A stretch of DNA of 64,000 nucleotides from assembly GCA_002382805.1 (NCBI GenBank), contig DGAD01000032.1, forward strand, positions 62,001 to 126,000. The letters run 5' to 3'. The DNA comes from Clostridiales bacterium UBA4039 (lineage in GTDB: Bacteria > Bacillota > Clostridia > Lachnospirales > Vallitaleaceae). Below are positions 33,401-40,646 of the stretch, in pieces. The notes beneath the pieces were generated by a model that saw only the letters and a program-made list of their open reading frames with translations, ran no database searches and was not told the origin of the DNA. Position 1 is the first letter of the stretch, and each line of letters starts with the position of its first letter. The position numbers were made by a program, and so were the translations under genes.

Positions 33401-34792
33401 CTTGGAGCCATTCGTATTCGTATGCGTTCGCTTAAAGCTGCGCTTGATGAAAAAGAGAAGTCTGGAAAAGAGATACAAAAAAAACCAAGAGTTGAAAATC
33501 GACTAGTCTTTACCAAAGAACACCGAAAAACACACACGATTTTGGCGCCTCAGATGTCGCCGCTGCATTTTGAATTCTATCAAGTAGGCTTACGTGAATT
33601 GGGTTACAATGTAGTGGTGCTTCCACAGGTTGATTATAAAGCTATTGACACGGGATTAAAGTATGTCAATAATGATGCATGTTATCCCTCAATTCTTGTA
33701 ACCGGTCAAATTGTATCTGCACTGCTTAGTGGAGAATATGACTTAAACAACACGTCAGTCTTTATTACACAGACAGGCGGAGGTTGTCGAGCATCAAACT
33801 ATATTGGCTTTATTCGTAAGGCATTAACAGATGCCAATATTTTTACAGTTCCAGTGGTTTCGGTCAATACAGTTGGTCTGGAAAAACATCCGGGACTTGA
33901 AATGAATTATCGATTTGTCAAGACAGCGCTGATGGCAACGGTATTTGGAGATTTATTTATGCGGGTAACGCAAAAAATGCGCCCATATGAAATCAATGAA
34001 GGACAAACGATGCAAGTCTATGAACACTATCGACAAAAGGCCTTTGAGGTTCTTCGTCGAGGACGAATGGGAGAATATAAAAAGCTAATTGGTGAAATTG
34101 TCGAAGCATTTGATCAAATTCCAATTCATCCTATCGTCAAGCCTAAGGTTGGGATTGTCGGCGAGATACTCGTTAAATATCATCCGACAGGAAATAATCA
34201 GTTGGCAAAGGTATTAGAAGAAGAAGGGGCAGAAGTAAGTGTTCCTGACCTTATGGACTTTTTCTTGTATTCGGCTTATAATGCGAAGTTTAAATATGAA
34301 AAACTTAATGCATCACGTAAACAATGGATCGGAAATAAAATTGCGATAGAAGTTATTGAATTTTTCCGTTCATCGATGAAAAAGGCATTGTCCAATAGTA
34401 AGAACTTCAGAGCTCCAACGCGTATAGAAGAAAAAGCTAAGTTAGCTGGTAAGTTGATCTCGTTAGGTAATCAAACAGGTGAAGGATGGTTTTTGACAGG
34501 CGAGATGATAGAGCTTGTTGAACATGGAGTTGAAAACATTGTTTGTGTGCAACCATTTGCATGTTTACCTAACCATGTTGTTGGTAAATCAATGATTAAA
34601 CCCATTCGAAAAGAGTACCCCTATGCAAATATTGCAGCGATTGACTATGATCCAGGGGCAAGTGAAGTAAATCAATTAAATAGAATTAAGCTGATGTTAA
34701 GTGTTGCCTTTAGTAACTTGGAGAAAAAAACAGGGACGGTTACTATGGCGTATCCAAAAAAACACGAGCTTAACGATGAAAATTTGGCATAA
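30500..34792 (+). CDS. Double-ASKHA 2-hydroxyacyl-CoA dehydratase activase-related protein
   Basis: Very large cytoplasmic protein of 1430 residues. It contains two ATPase domains of the BadF/HgdC type: the first begins GLDVGSTTVKVVIL near residue 5, with Cys125 in NGTCAGGTGAFID; the second begins LGIDAGSTTTKMVLMG near 325, with Cys445 and Cys449 in NEACSSGCGSFLETF. The C-terminal half, about 640-1410, consists of DUF2229-type and dehydratase-like domains with many Cys (for example CQLCSNQCLL near 610 and CVQPFACLPNHVVG near 1355). Such fusions couple ATP hydrolysis to low-potential electron transfer through a [4Fe-4S] cluster; the reaction of this widespread anaerobe protein is not established. 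ATG 30500 follows TGGAGG. era follows after 13 bases. Confidence 0.88.
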   Translation: MNKIHIGLDVGSTTVKVVILNERCDMIYSKYKRHYSDIRATVFSLIQSINRHFPGHECTIKVTGSGGLGISKWLSIPFIQEVVACSKTVERIIPKTDVAIELGGEDAKITYFEGTSIDQRMNGTCAGGTGAFIDQMASLLETDASGLNELAKKHQVIHPIAARCGVFAKTDVQPLLNEGAAKEDIAASIFQAVVNQTISGLACGKPIRGNVAFLGGPLYFLSELRQRFVETLKLKKEQIMFPEHPQLFVAIGASLESFSQDSINVKTLIERCEDLSASEASEVARLDALFLSDEELEAFLVRHEKAKVKKAELKDYEGPIYLGIDAGSTTTKMVLMGENHEILYSFYGSNRGKPLNLIADVLREIYHQMPDKAYIAKSTITGYGEALIKEALKIDIGEIETIAHYKAANHFLPGVEFILDIGGQDMKCLRVKNGVIDDILLNEACSSGCGSFLETFSSSLNLKIEDFAKAALDSRRPVDLGSRCTVFMNSRVKQAQKEGATVGDISAGLSYSVIKNAIQKVIKIRDPEAMGSKIIVQGGTFYNNAVLRAFEKVSGREVVRPDIAGIMGAYGAAIISKERCEAGERSSLLSLEQMEAFEFSTDMDRCQLCSNQCLLTISTFNDGRRFVSGNRCERGAGITKPNNEKMPNLYDEKYKRIFSYKSLPLKDAVRGEIGIPRVLNMYENYPFWHTFFTELGYRVVLSPKSSKKIYEEGIETIPSESVCYPAKIVHGHIMHLIGKNIKTIFYPSVAYEEKEVHQADNHYNCPIVTSYPETIKHNTDAIVQGDVRLIQPFLALDTKKNIVKGLMEAFSQDQLTQEEIERAVDKAWAEKEVVKADIRRRGEEVVKELQKMGRRGIVLAGRPYHVDPEINHGLTNIITDLGMGILTEDSIAHLAAPKRPLRVLDQWSYHTRLYHAAEYVGRTPGLELVQLTSFGCGVDAVTSDQVHEILEEHGKLYTLIKIDEGNNLGAIRIRMRSLKAALDEKEKSGKEIQKKPRVENRLVFTKEHRKTHTILAPQMSPLHFEFYQVGLRELGYNVVVLPQVDYKAIDTGLKYVNNDACYPSILVTGQIVSALLSGEYDLNNTSVFITQTGGGCRASNYIGFIRKALTDANIFTVPVVSVNTVGLEKHPGLEMNYRFVKTALMATVFGDLFMRVTQKMRPYEINEGQTMQVYEHYRQKAFEVLRRGRMGEYKKLIGEIVEAFDQIPIHPIVKPKVGIVGEILVKYHPTGNNQLAKVLEEEGAEVSVPDLMDFFLYSAYNAKFKYEKLNASRKQWIGNKIAIEVIEFFRSSMKKALSNSKNFRAPTRIEEKAKLAGKLISLGNQTGEGWFLTGEMIELVEHGVENIVCVQPFACLPNHVVGKSMIKPIRKEYPYANIAAIDYDPGASEVNQLNRIKLMLSVAFSNLEKKTGTVTMAYPKKHELNDENLA

Positions 34793-34805
34793 GAGAGGAA
34801 AAACT

Positions 34806-35699
34806 ATGTTTAAATCTGGTTTTGTAACAATTATAGGACGTCCGAATGTAGGAAAGTCAACCTTAATGAATCATTTTATTGGAAAAAAAGTGGCAATTAT
34901 GTCAAATAAACCACAGACGACCAGAAATCGTATTCAAACTATATTAACAACGCAAAAGGAACAAATTGTTTTTATTGATACACCGGGAATACATAAACCC
35001 AAACATAAACTTGGGGAGCACATGAATCAGATGGCGTTATCAACATTTTCAGAAGTTGATGCCGTGTTATGGCTGGTTGAACCGGATCGAACAGTGGGTG
35101 CAGGAGATTTATTTATTATTGAACAACTTAAGGCAATAAAAACACCTGTAATCTTGGTAATTAATAAGATGGATTTGATTCCTAAAAATGAGATTTTACT
35201 TGTTATTGATGCATACCGTCAATTATATGCATTTGATGATATTGTTCCTGTGTCGGCATTAAAGGGAGAAAATTCTGAGGCGGTTCTAGATGCGGTCAGA
35301 AAACACCTGATTGAAGGTCCGATGTTTTTCCCGGAAGGCATGGTCACAGACCAACCGGAAAAACAATTGGTTGCAGAATTGATTCGAGAAAAAACTTTGT
35401 ATTTTCTAAAAGAAGAGGTGCCTCATGGAGTCGCTGTTGTTGTAGAGTCTTTTGAGGATGATGAAGAACTAGGTCGACTTAATATTCATGCGACGATTAT
35501 TTGTGAAAAAAAATCCCACAAACCAATTATTTTAGGTAAGCAAGGGCAGATGATTAAAAAAATTGGAACCAGGGCGCGAAAAGATATTCAAAATTTATTA
35601 GGAACAAAAGTGCACTTGGAATTATGGGTAAAAGTAAAAGACAATTGGAGAGACAGCGAATTTCACTTGAAGAATTATGGCTATGATCAATACCAATAA
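34806..35699 (+). CDS. era: GTPase Era
   Basis: Ribosome-assembly GTPase of 297 residues. The G1 motif is GRPNVGKST, the switch region NKPQTTRNR, G3 DTPGIHKPKH and G4 NKMD. The C-terminal KH domain, which binds the 3' end of 16S rRNA, contains IILGKQGQMIKKIGTRARKD. ATG 34806 follows GAGAGGAAAAAC; a longer frame back to 34701 lies inside the activase gene and is not part of the family. Here it sits next to a giant activase rather than the usual dgkA, recO or cdd neighbours, though era context varies. Confidence 0.97.
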   Translation: MFKSGFVTIIGRPNVGKSTLMNHFIGKKVAIMSNKPQTTRNRIQTILTTQKEQIVFIDTPGIHKPKHKLGEHMNQMALSTFSEVDAVLWLVEPDRTVGAGDLFIIEQLKAIKTPVILVINKMDLIPKNEILLVIDAYRQLYAFDDIVPVSALKGENSEAVLDAVRKHLIEGPMFFPEGMVTDQPEKQLVAELIREKTLYFLKEEVPHGVAVVVESFEDDEELGRLNIHATIICEKKSHKPIILGKQGQMIKKIGTRARKDIQNLLGTKVHLELWVKVKDNWRDSEFHLKNYGYDQYQ

Positions 35700-35716
35700 A
35701 ATAAGATGAGGTTGCC

Positions 35717-37249
35717 ATGGAAGAAACAAGAGAACGATTTACGTATCAATTTTATTTAAAATACTCAAAATCGCCCAAAGAAAAGCTGCAGGAGGTACTT
35801 GAAATCTATGGACATAAACCGGAACATCATGAAGTAATTAATCAAGTTGCGTATTGTTATTATTATTGTAATGATTTTTTCAATGCGTTGGATTTTGTGC
35901 TCAAAGGCCTAAATCTCTCAGAACATAAAAAAGAATTTGAAGAAAATTATTATACACTAAGTTTAGCTGGTGATATATATAGGAAGCTAGGAATTAGTGA
36001 GTCAAGTGTTTACTATTATATGGAAGCACTGAAAAATCCTATGGAGTATGATGTGGAACAAAAGCGCTGTGACTTGTTGAGGAAGATGTCAATGGTATAT
36101 ATTGAAATCCGTGCGATGGATATCGCGATGGACTATGCTGTTGAAGCGCTTCAACTTGCGGAACTATTAGGAGACGAGATTCTTATTGGAAATGCTAATT
36201 TGATTTTGTGCCGGATTTCTATGGCTAGACGTCTGTATGACAAGGCGCTAAAATACGGGCTCAAATCAATGGAAGTCTTTAAAGATGTTGACTATAAAAA
36301 AGGGCTGGTTCTTGTTTATCTAGAAATAGCATCTATTTATGAGCGTACGAATAGTTGTGCTTTGTCAAAAGAATTTTATGAACGTGCGCTAGAGCTAGCC
36401 GGAGATATTCAATATAATGAAGGTCGAATTTATGGAAAATGCCTTGTTGGAAAATTATTATTAAAAGAGAGGCAAATCAAACAAGCGCTTGAAGTTTTTG
36501 AGTCGGCATTAAATATTGCTAGAAAATATAATATTCAAAAGCACAAAGTCGAGTTATATTATGCGATGGCAGAAGCTTACTCAGATATTCAAGAGTTTGA
36601 ATTAGCCTATAATGCATATAAAACAGGAACTGAACTTCAACAGTATTTCACAGCTGAAAGTAACAAGGAAAAAATATATCGATTGCAAAATGAATATAAT
36701 CTCTATATTAAAGAACGTGAATTGGCGGAGTATGTTGAGCAATATCAAAGCTTAGAACGCGTTAACAAAAAGTTGTCGCAAGAAGTACAATGTGATGCGC
36801 TAACGGGGTTATTGAATCGACGCGGCATTAAAAAGACATTTGGCGATTTGGAATATAATGGACGCCATATATTGGTTTTGTCCGATATTGATGATTTTAA
36901 ATTGATCAATGATGAATATGGACATCCCTGTGGTGATGAAATCCTTAAACAATTAGCGGAAATTTTAAAGAAGAGTCTAAAAAAAGGATATCGTGTATCG
37001 CGCTGGGGAGGAGAAGAGTTTTTGATTGTCCTACCGGAGACGACAATGGAGGAAGCAATTGCTTATGTAAAATTCCTTCGTGAGCGTGTGTTAAAAGCTT
37101 TGTTTAGGTATAAGGACATACAGCTTAAGATTACGATGACATTTGGATTGGCACCGCTGGTGGGTGAGTTTGATTCAAGTATAAACTTGGCGGACCAACG
37201 CCTATATAAAGGCAAAAAAGAAGGTAAAAATCAAGCAGTATTCAGTTAA
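35717..37249 (+). CDS. TPR-repeat diguanylate cyclase
   Basis: Cytoplasmic protein of 510 residues with no signal or membrane segments. Residues about 40-320 are tetratricopeptide-like helical repeats (for example YYALAYNAYKTGTELQ-type pairs and LEIASIYERTNS). A coiled linker is followed by a GGDEF domain (about 355-508). The active-site motif is GGEEF, starting at Gly431 (SRWGGEEFLIVLPE), with the metal and substrate residues in DIDDFKLINDEYGH. It should make c-di-GMP from two GTP. No RxxD inhibitory site precedes the motif, so product inhibition is likely absent. The TPR part probably detects a partner protein. The gene ends in a strong terminator. Confidence 0.9.
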   Translation: MEETRERFTYQFYLKYSKSPKEKLQEVLEIYGHKPEHHEVINQVAYCYYYCNDFFNALDFVLKGLNLSEHKKEFEENYYTLSLAGDIYRKLGISESSVYYYMEALKNPMEYDVEQKRCDLLRKMSMVYIEIRAMDIAMDYAVEALQLAELLGDEILIGNANLILCRISMARRLYDKALKYGLKSMEVFKDVDYKKGLVLVYLEIASIYERTNSCALSKEFYERALELAGDIQYNEGRIYGKCLVGKLLLKERQIKQALEVFESALNIARKYNIQKHKVELYYAMAEAYSDIQEFELAYNAYKTGTELQQYFTAESNKEKIYRLQNEYNLYIKERELAEYVEQYQSLERVNKKLSQEVQCDALTGLLNRRGIKKTFGDLEYNGRHILVLSDIDDFKLINDEYGHPCGDEILKQLAEILKKSLKKGYRVSRWGGEEFLIVLPETTMEEAIAYVKFLRERVLKALFRYKDIQLKITMTFGLAPLVGEFDSSINLADQRLYKGKKEGKNQAVFS

Positions 37250-37271
37250 GCTGAATACTGCTTGATTTTTT
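37229..37271. terminator. Terminator after the TPR-GGDEF gene
   Basis: Seventeen-base perfect stem AATCAAGCAGTATTCAG / CTGAATACTGCTTGATT with a five-base loop that contains the stop codon, then T residues. Confidence 0.92.
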
Positions 37272-37314
37272 AGGCTATAGCAGGTCGCTATAGGATGTCT
37301 TATAGCTAGATAGC

Positions 37315-37839
37315 TTAAGCTTTAATAGGTGCATCATAATCAACACCTTGTGTATCAACAGTGACCTTAGTCATAACTTGAGGCTCATGAGGTTGATCGT
37401 TTGCATTGCGAGGGCTGTTAACAATAGCATCGCAAATATCAAGTCCCTCAATAACTTTTCCAAAGGAAGCATACTGACCATCAAGATGTGGTGAGTCTTT
37501 TACCATTAAGAAAAATTGAGAACCGGCTGAGTTAGGATTCATCGCTCGAGCCATAGACAATACGCCGCGTGTGTGTTTGAGTGGATTGTCAAATCCATTG
37601 CCCTTAAATTCTCCCTGTATACAATAACCAGGACCACCCATTCCGGTTCCGTCAGGACAGCCGCCTTGAATCATAAAACCGGGAATAACTCGGTGAAATG
37701 TTAGACCGTCATAGAAGCCTTTTTTTATCAATGTGATAAAATTATTCACTGTATTTGGTGCGATTTCAGGATATAGTTCTACTTGTATGATACCATCACG
37801 ATTGGTTTCAATCGTTACAATAGGGTTGTTTTTTTCCAT
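37315..37839 (-). CDS. Peptidyl-prolyl cis-trans isomerase, cyclophilin type
   Basis: Single cyclophilin domain of 174 residues with no signal peptide, so cytoplasmic. The catalytic Arg is in FHRVIPGFMIQGG, followed by GSQFFLMVKDSP and LDGQYASFGKVIEG, all of which are core family motifs. It accelerates proline isomerisation during folding. The start at 37839 has a GAAAGGAG site. It is monocistronic, between a terminator on its 3' side and the divergent phosphatase gene. Confidence 0.95.
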   Translation of the reverse strand: MEKNNPIVTIETNRDGIIQVELYPEIAPNTVNNFITLIKKGFYDGLTFHRVIPGFMIQGGCPDGTGMGGPGYCIQGEFKGNGFDNPLKHTRGVLSMARAMNPNSAGSQFFLMVKDSPHLDGQYASFGKVIEGLDICDAIVNSPRNANDQPHEPQVMTKVTVDTQGVDYDAPIKA

Positions 37840-37912
37840 AATAATCTCCTTTCAATAACAATACGTGAGTATTATATCATATAGTGTATATGTTGTCATT
37901 AGTATTGGAATC

Positions 37913-37941
37913 TTGATTTATAATTAAGAGATTGATATAAT
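37913..37941 (+). promoter_or_regulatory. Promoter of the histidine phosphatase gene
   Basis: TTGATT at 37913-37918, 17-base spacer, TATAAT at 37936-37941 with an upstream TG. Confidence 0.75.
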
Positions 37942-37973
37942 TAGAAAAACATGAGAAAGGCAATAGGTGAAGA

Positions 37974-38618
37974 ATGAAAACGATATGGTTGACACGCCAC
38001 GGAGAGACAGAGTGGAATACAATTCGAAAAATGCAGGGGCAATTGAATTCTGCATTGACTGATAACGGGATACAACAAGCAAAAAACTTATCTAAATGGA
38101 TAGAAAATGAACGCATTGATATAATCTATACCTCCCCGTTGAAACGGGCGTACGATACGGCAACAATTCTTAAAGGGCATCGTGATATACCCATCGTTGC
38201 TCATGAAGACTTAATGGAAATTAATCTTGGACAGTGGCAAGGCCAGTGTATTTCTGATGTCAAAGCCCAAGAGCCTGAAAAACATCAGGCCTTTTGGTTT
38301 ACACCTGATAAATATCAAGCAACAAGTGGTGAAGATTTTTATGATGTTCGCAAGCGTGTTCAGCGCTTTTGTCAGGAAGTTTTGGATACGGAAAATAATA
38401 AAAACATATTAATTGTTGCACATGCAATTGTCTTAAAAAGTTTTATAGCATATACAAAAAATCTACCTGTGTCTAAGCTGTGGACGGGAGAGCGTTTAAA
38501 GCCTACGTCTATAAGTAAGAGTACATATATGGAGCGCAAGTTTTCCTATGCATACATCGGAAAAACAGAGCATTATGACCAAGAGAGTGGTCAGGGTGGA
38601 TGGTTTATCGATCAATAA
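37974..38618 (+). CDS. Histidine phosphatase (phosphoglycerate mutase-like)
   Basis: Histidine phosphatase superfamily protein of 214 residues. The phospho-His is in LTRHGETEWN, the second Arg in TSPLKRAYDTA, and the second catalytic His in VAHAIVLKSF. Members of this branch include CobC-type and broad phosphatases as well as cofactor-dependent phosphoglycerate mutases; length and motif favour a phosphatase, but the substrate is not evident. The start follows a GAGAAAGGCAATAGG stretch. It is a single-gene transcript, closed by a strong terminator. Confidence 0.85.
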   Translation: MKTIWLTRHGETEWNTIRKMQGQLNSALTDNGIQQAKNLSKWIENERIDIIYTSPLKRAYDTATILKGHRDIPIVAHEDLMEINLGQWQGQCISDVKAQEPEKHQAFWFTPDKYQATSGEDFYDVRKRVQRFCQEVLDTENNKNILIVAHAIVLKSFIAYTKNLPVSKLWTGERLKPTSISKSTYMERKFSYAYIGKTEHYDQESGQGGWFIDQ

Positions 38619-38635
38619 GGAGAAGAATTAAAGAA

Positions 38636-38671
38636 GGGTCATGCTTGGATATTTCCAAGCATGACCCTTTT
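38636..38671 (+). terminator. Terminator after the histidine phosphatase gene
   Basis: Fourteen-base perfect stem GGGTCATGCTTGGA / TCCAAGCATGACCC, four-base loop, then TTTT. It also lies 32 bases beyond the end of the convergent GGGtGRT gene. Confidence 0.92.
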
Positions 38672-38702
38672 GTATATTAATCAATATGTCTATATACGAT
38701 GA

Positions 38703-39698
38703 TTATGCATTTTGCTCGATAGCAACAGCAACAGCAACAGATGCACCAACCATTGGGTTGTTACCCATTCCGATAAGTCCCATCATCTCAACGTGAGCAG
38801 GTACAGAAGAAGACCCGGCAAATTGAGCGTCAGAGTGCATACGACCCATTGTGTCTGTCATTCCGTATGATGCAGGACCAGCACCCATGTTATCAGGGTG
38901 AAGTGTACGGCCAGTACCACCACCAGATGCAACGGAGAAGTATTTTTTACCTTGCTCGATACATTCTTTTTTATATGTTCCTGCAACAGGGTGTTGGAAA
39001 CGCGTAGGGTTTGTGGAGTTACCAGTGATGGATACGCCAACATTTTCATGGTGCATAATCGCAACACCTTCACGAACATCATCAGCACCATAACAACGAA
39101 CGGCACCACGGTCGCCTGTTGAGTATGCTTTTTCGTTAACAACTTTTAATTCACCTGTATAATAATCAAATGCAGTTTCAACATGTGTAAAACCATTAAT
39201 ACGTGAAATGATTTGTGCTGCATCTTTTCCAAGACCGTTTAGAATAACTTGAAGTGGTTGTTTACGTACTTTGTTTGCAGATTTTGCAATACCAATTGCA
39301 CCTTCAGCAGCAGCAAAGGACTCATGACCAGCAAGGAAAGCAAAGCATGTTGTCTCTTCACGAAGTAACATAGCAGCAAGATTACCATGACCAATACCAA
39401 CAAGACGTTGATCGGCAACGGAACCAGGAATACAAAAAGCTTGAAGACCTTCACCAAGAGCTTCAGCAGCTTCAGCAGCAACAGTTAATCCTTTTTTAAT
39501 CGCGATAGCTGCACCAAGTGTATAAGCCCATAATGCGTTTTCAAAACAGATAGGTTGAATCTCTTTAACGATTTGATGTACGTCAATTCCTTTATCTAAA
39601 CAAAGTTGTTTAGCAGCCTCAAGGCTTTCGATATCATATTTTTCTAATACTGGCGTTATTTGATCTATTCTTCTAGCGTAACTTTCAAATAATGGCAT
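38703..39698 (-). CDS. GGGtGRT protein
   Basis: Protein of 331 residues belonging to the family named for its ASGGGTGRTLHPDN motif, here followed by GAGPASYGMTDTMGRMHSDA. Other invariant-looking parts are GVGHGNLAAML-type (read here as GIGHGNLAAMLL), LAGHESFAAAEGA and CFENALWAYTLGAA. The family has no verified activity. It almost always sits beside a NifU-like scaffold gene, as here, where that gene precedes it by 20 bases on the same strand. Cys residues are few (for example ETTCFAFLAG). I infer a role in metal or cluster handling in anaerobes from context only. Confidence 0.9.
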   Translation of the reverse strand: MPLFESYARRIDQITPVLEKYDIESLEAAKQLCLDKGIDVHQIVKEIQPICFENALWAYTLGAAIAIKKGLTVAAEAAEALGEGLQAFCIPGSVADQRLVGIGHGNLAAMLLREETTCFAFLAGHESFAAAEGAIGIAKSANKVRKQPLQVILNGLGKDAAQIISRINGFTHVETAFDYYTGELKVVNEKAYSTGDRGAVRCYGADDVREGVAIMHHENVGVSITGNSTNPTRFQHPVAGTYKKECIEQGKKYFSVASGGGTGRTLHPDNMGAGPASYGMTDTMGRMHSDAQFAGSSSVPAHVEMMGLIGMGNNPMVGASVAVAVAIEQNA

Positions 39699-39718
39699 TC
39701 TTCTTGTCCTCCTTAATA

Positions 39719-40411
39719 TTATTCGTGTCTTGGATCGATGTATTTAACAGCATCATCGAATCGACCGTATTGACTTGTAGCTTCTTCCATAGCTTCATTA
39801 GCGCTTTTGCCTTTAGCTATAAATTCCATCATTTTTCCAAGATGAACAAATTTGTAACCGATAACTTCATCGTTTTCATCTAGTCCCATTTTTGTAACAT
39901 AACCTTCAGCCATTTCAAGATAGCGAGGGCCTTTTGCTTGTGTACCATACATTGTACCAACTTGTGAACGAAGACCTTTTCCTAAGTCTTCAAGACCAGC
40001 TCCGATAGGGAGTCCGCCTTCAGAGAAAGCCGTTTGTGTACGACCATATACGATTTGTAAGAAAAGTTCACGCATTGCAACGTTAATTGCATCACACACA
40101 AGGTCTGTATTTAGAGCTTCGAGAATTGTCTTTCCTGGTAAAATCTCACTAGCCATAGCAGCAGAGTGGGTCATTCCTGAACATCCGATGGTTTCGATGA
40201 GTGCCTCTTCAATAATACCGTCTTTAACATTTAATGTTAACTTACATGCTCCCTGTTGAGGTGCACACCAACCAACACCATGTGTTAAACCTGAAATGTC
40301 TTTAACATCATAGGCTTTAACCCATTTTCCCTCAACAGGAATTGGTGCTGGGCCATTTTTTGGACCTTTTGCAACTGGACACATATTTTCTACTTCATGT
40401 GAATAAATCAT
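39719..40411 (-). CDS. NifU/IscU-like scaffold protein paired with GGGtGRT
   Basis: Protein of 230 residues. An IscU-like core is visible: HGVGWCAPQQGACKLTLN, then IETIGCSGMTHSAAMASEIL, then LVCDAINVAMRE, which places Cys residues as in IscU/SufU scaffolds. The remainder is particular to this family, with VYGRTQTAFSEGGLP and GTMYGTQAKGPRYLEMAEG. It is first gene of the two-gene operon and starts with an AAGGAAGGAGAACC site. The product is usually annotated as an iron-sulfur cluster scaffold, but client proteins are unknown. It is distinct from sufU at 18006, so the genome carries two scaffold-type genes. Confidence 0.85.
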   Translation of the reverse strand: MIYSHEVENMCPVAKGPKNGPAPIPVEGKWVKAYDVKDISGLTHGVGWCAPQQGACKLTLNVKDGIIEEALIETIGCSGMTHSAAMASEILPGKTILEALNTDLVCDAINVAMRELFLQIVYGRTQTAFSEGGLPIGAGLEDLGKGLRSQVGTMYGTQAKGPRYLEMAEGYVTKMGLDENDEVIGYKFVHLGKMMEFIAKGKSANEAMEEATSQYGRFDDAVKYIDPRHE

Positions 40412-40457
40412 TTTGATGGTTCTCCTTCCTTCTAATGAACGCTTATATTTTATTCAA

Positions 40458-40476
40458 CACCGATAATTCATCGGTG
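40458..40476 (-). promoter_or_regulatory. Palindrome in the leader of the NifU-like/GGGtGRT operon
   Basis: CACCGAT and ATCGGTG, seven-base perfect arms around a five-base centre. It lies about 50 bases before the coding start and within the predicted transcript. It could be a regulator site or an RNA hairpin. It is not a terminator, because no T run follows on the transcribed strand. Confidence 0.55.
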
Positions 40477-40526
40477 AAAAAACCGCTATAACCTGTATAA
40501 ATAGACTTTGTAACGCATACTGCTCT

Positions 40527-40555
40527 ATTTTAGCAAAAATTTAACAATTTGACTA
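40527..40555 (-). promoter_or_regulatory. Promoter of the NifU-like/GGGtGRT operon
   Basis: On the minus strand TAGTCA (40555-40550), 17-base spacer, TAAAAT (40532-40527). The leader would be about 110 bases long. Confidence 0.55.
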
Positions 40556-40583
40556 GGCTTTTTTCGGATTATATGAGAAAATC

Positions 40584-40614
40584 TTGACTTATAGTGCACT
40601 TTAAAGGGTATAAT
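40584..40614 (+). promoter_or_regulatory. Promoter of the ferredoxin-domain aldo/keto reductase
   Basis: TTGACT at 40584-40589 and TATAAT at 40609-40614; the spacer is 19 bases, longer than usual. Confidence 0.55.
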
Positions 40615-40646
40615 GTCTATAATAAACATATTCATAGGAGGTTATT

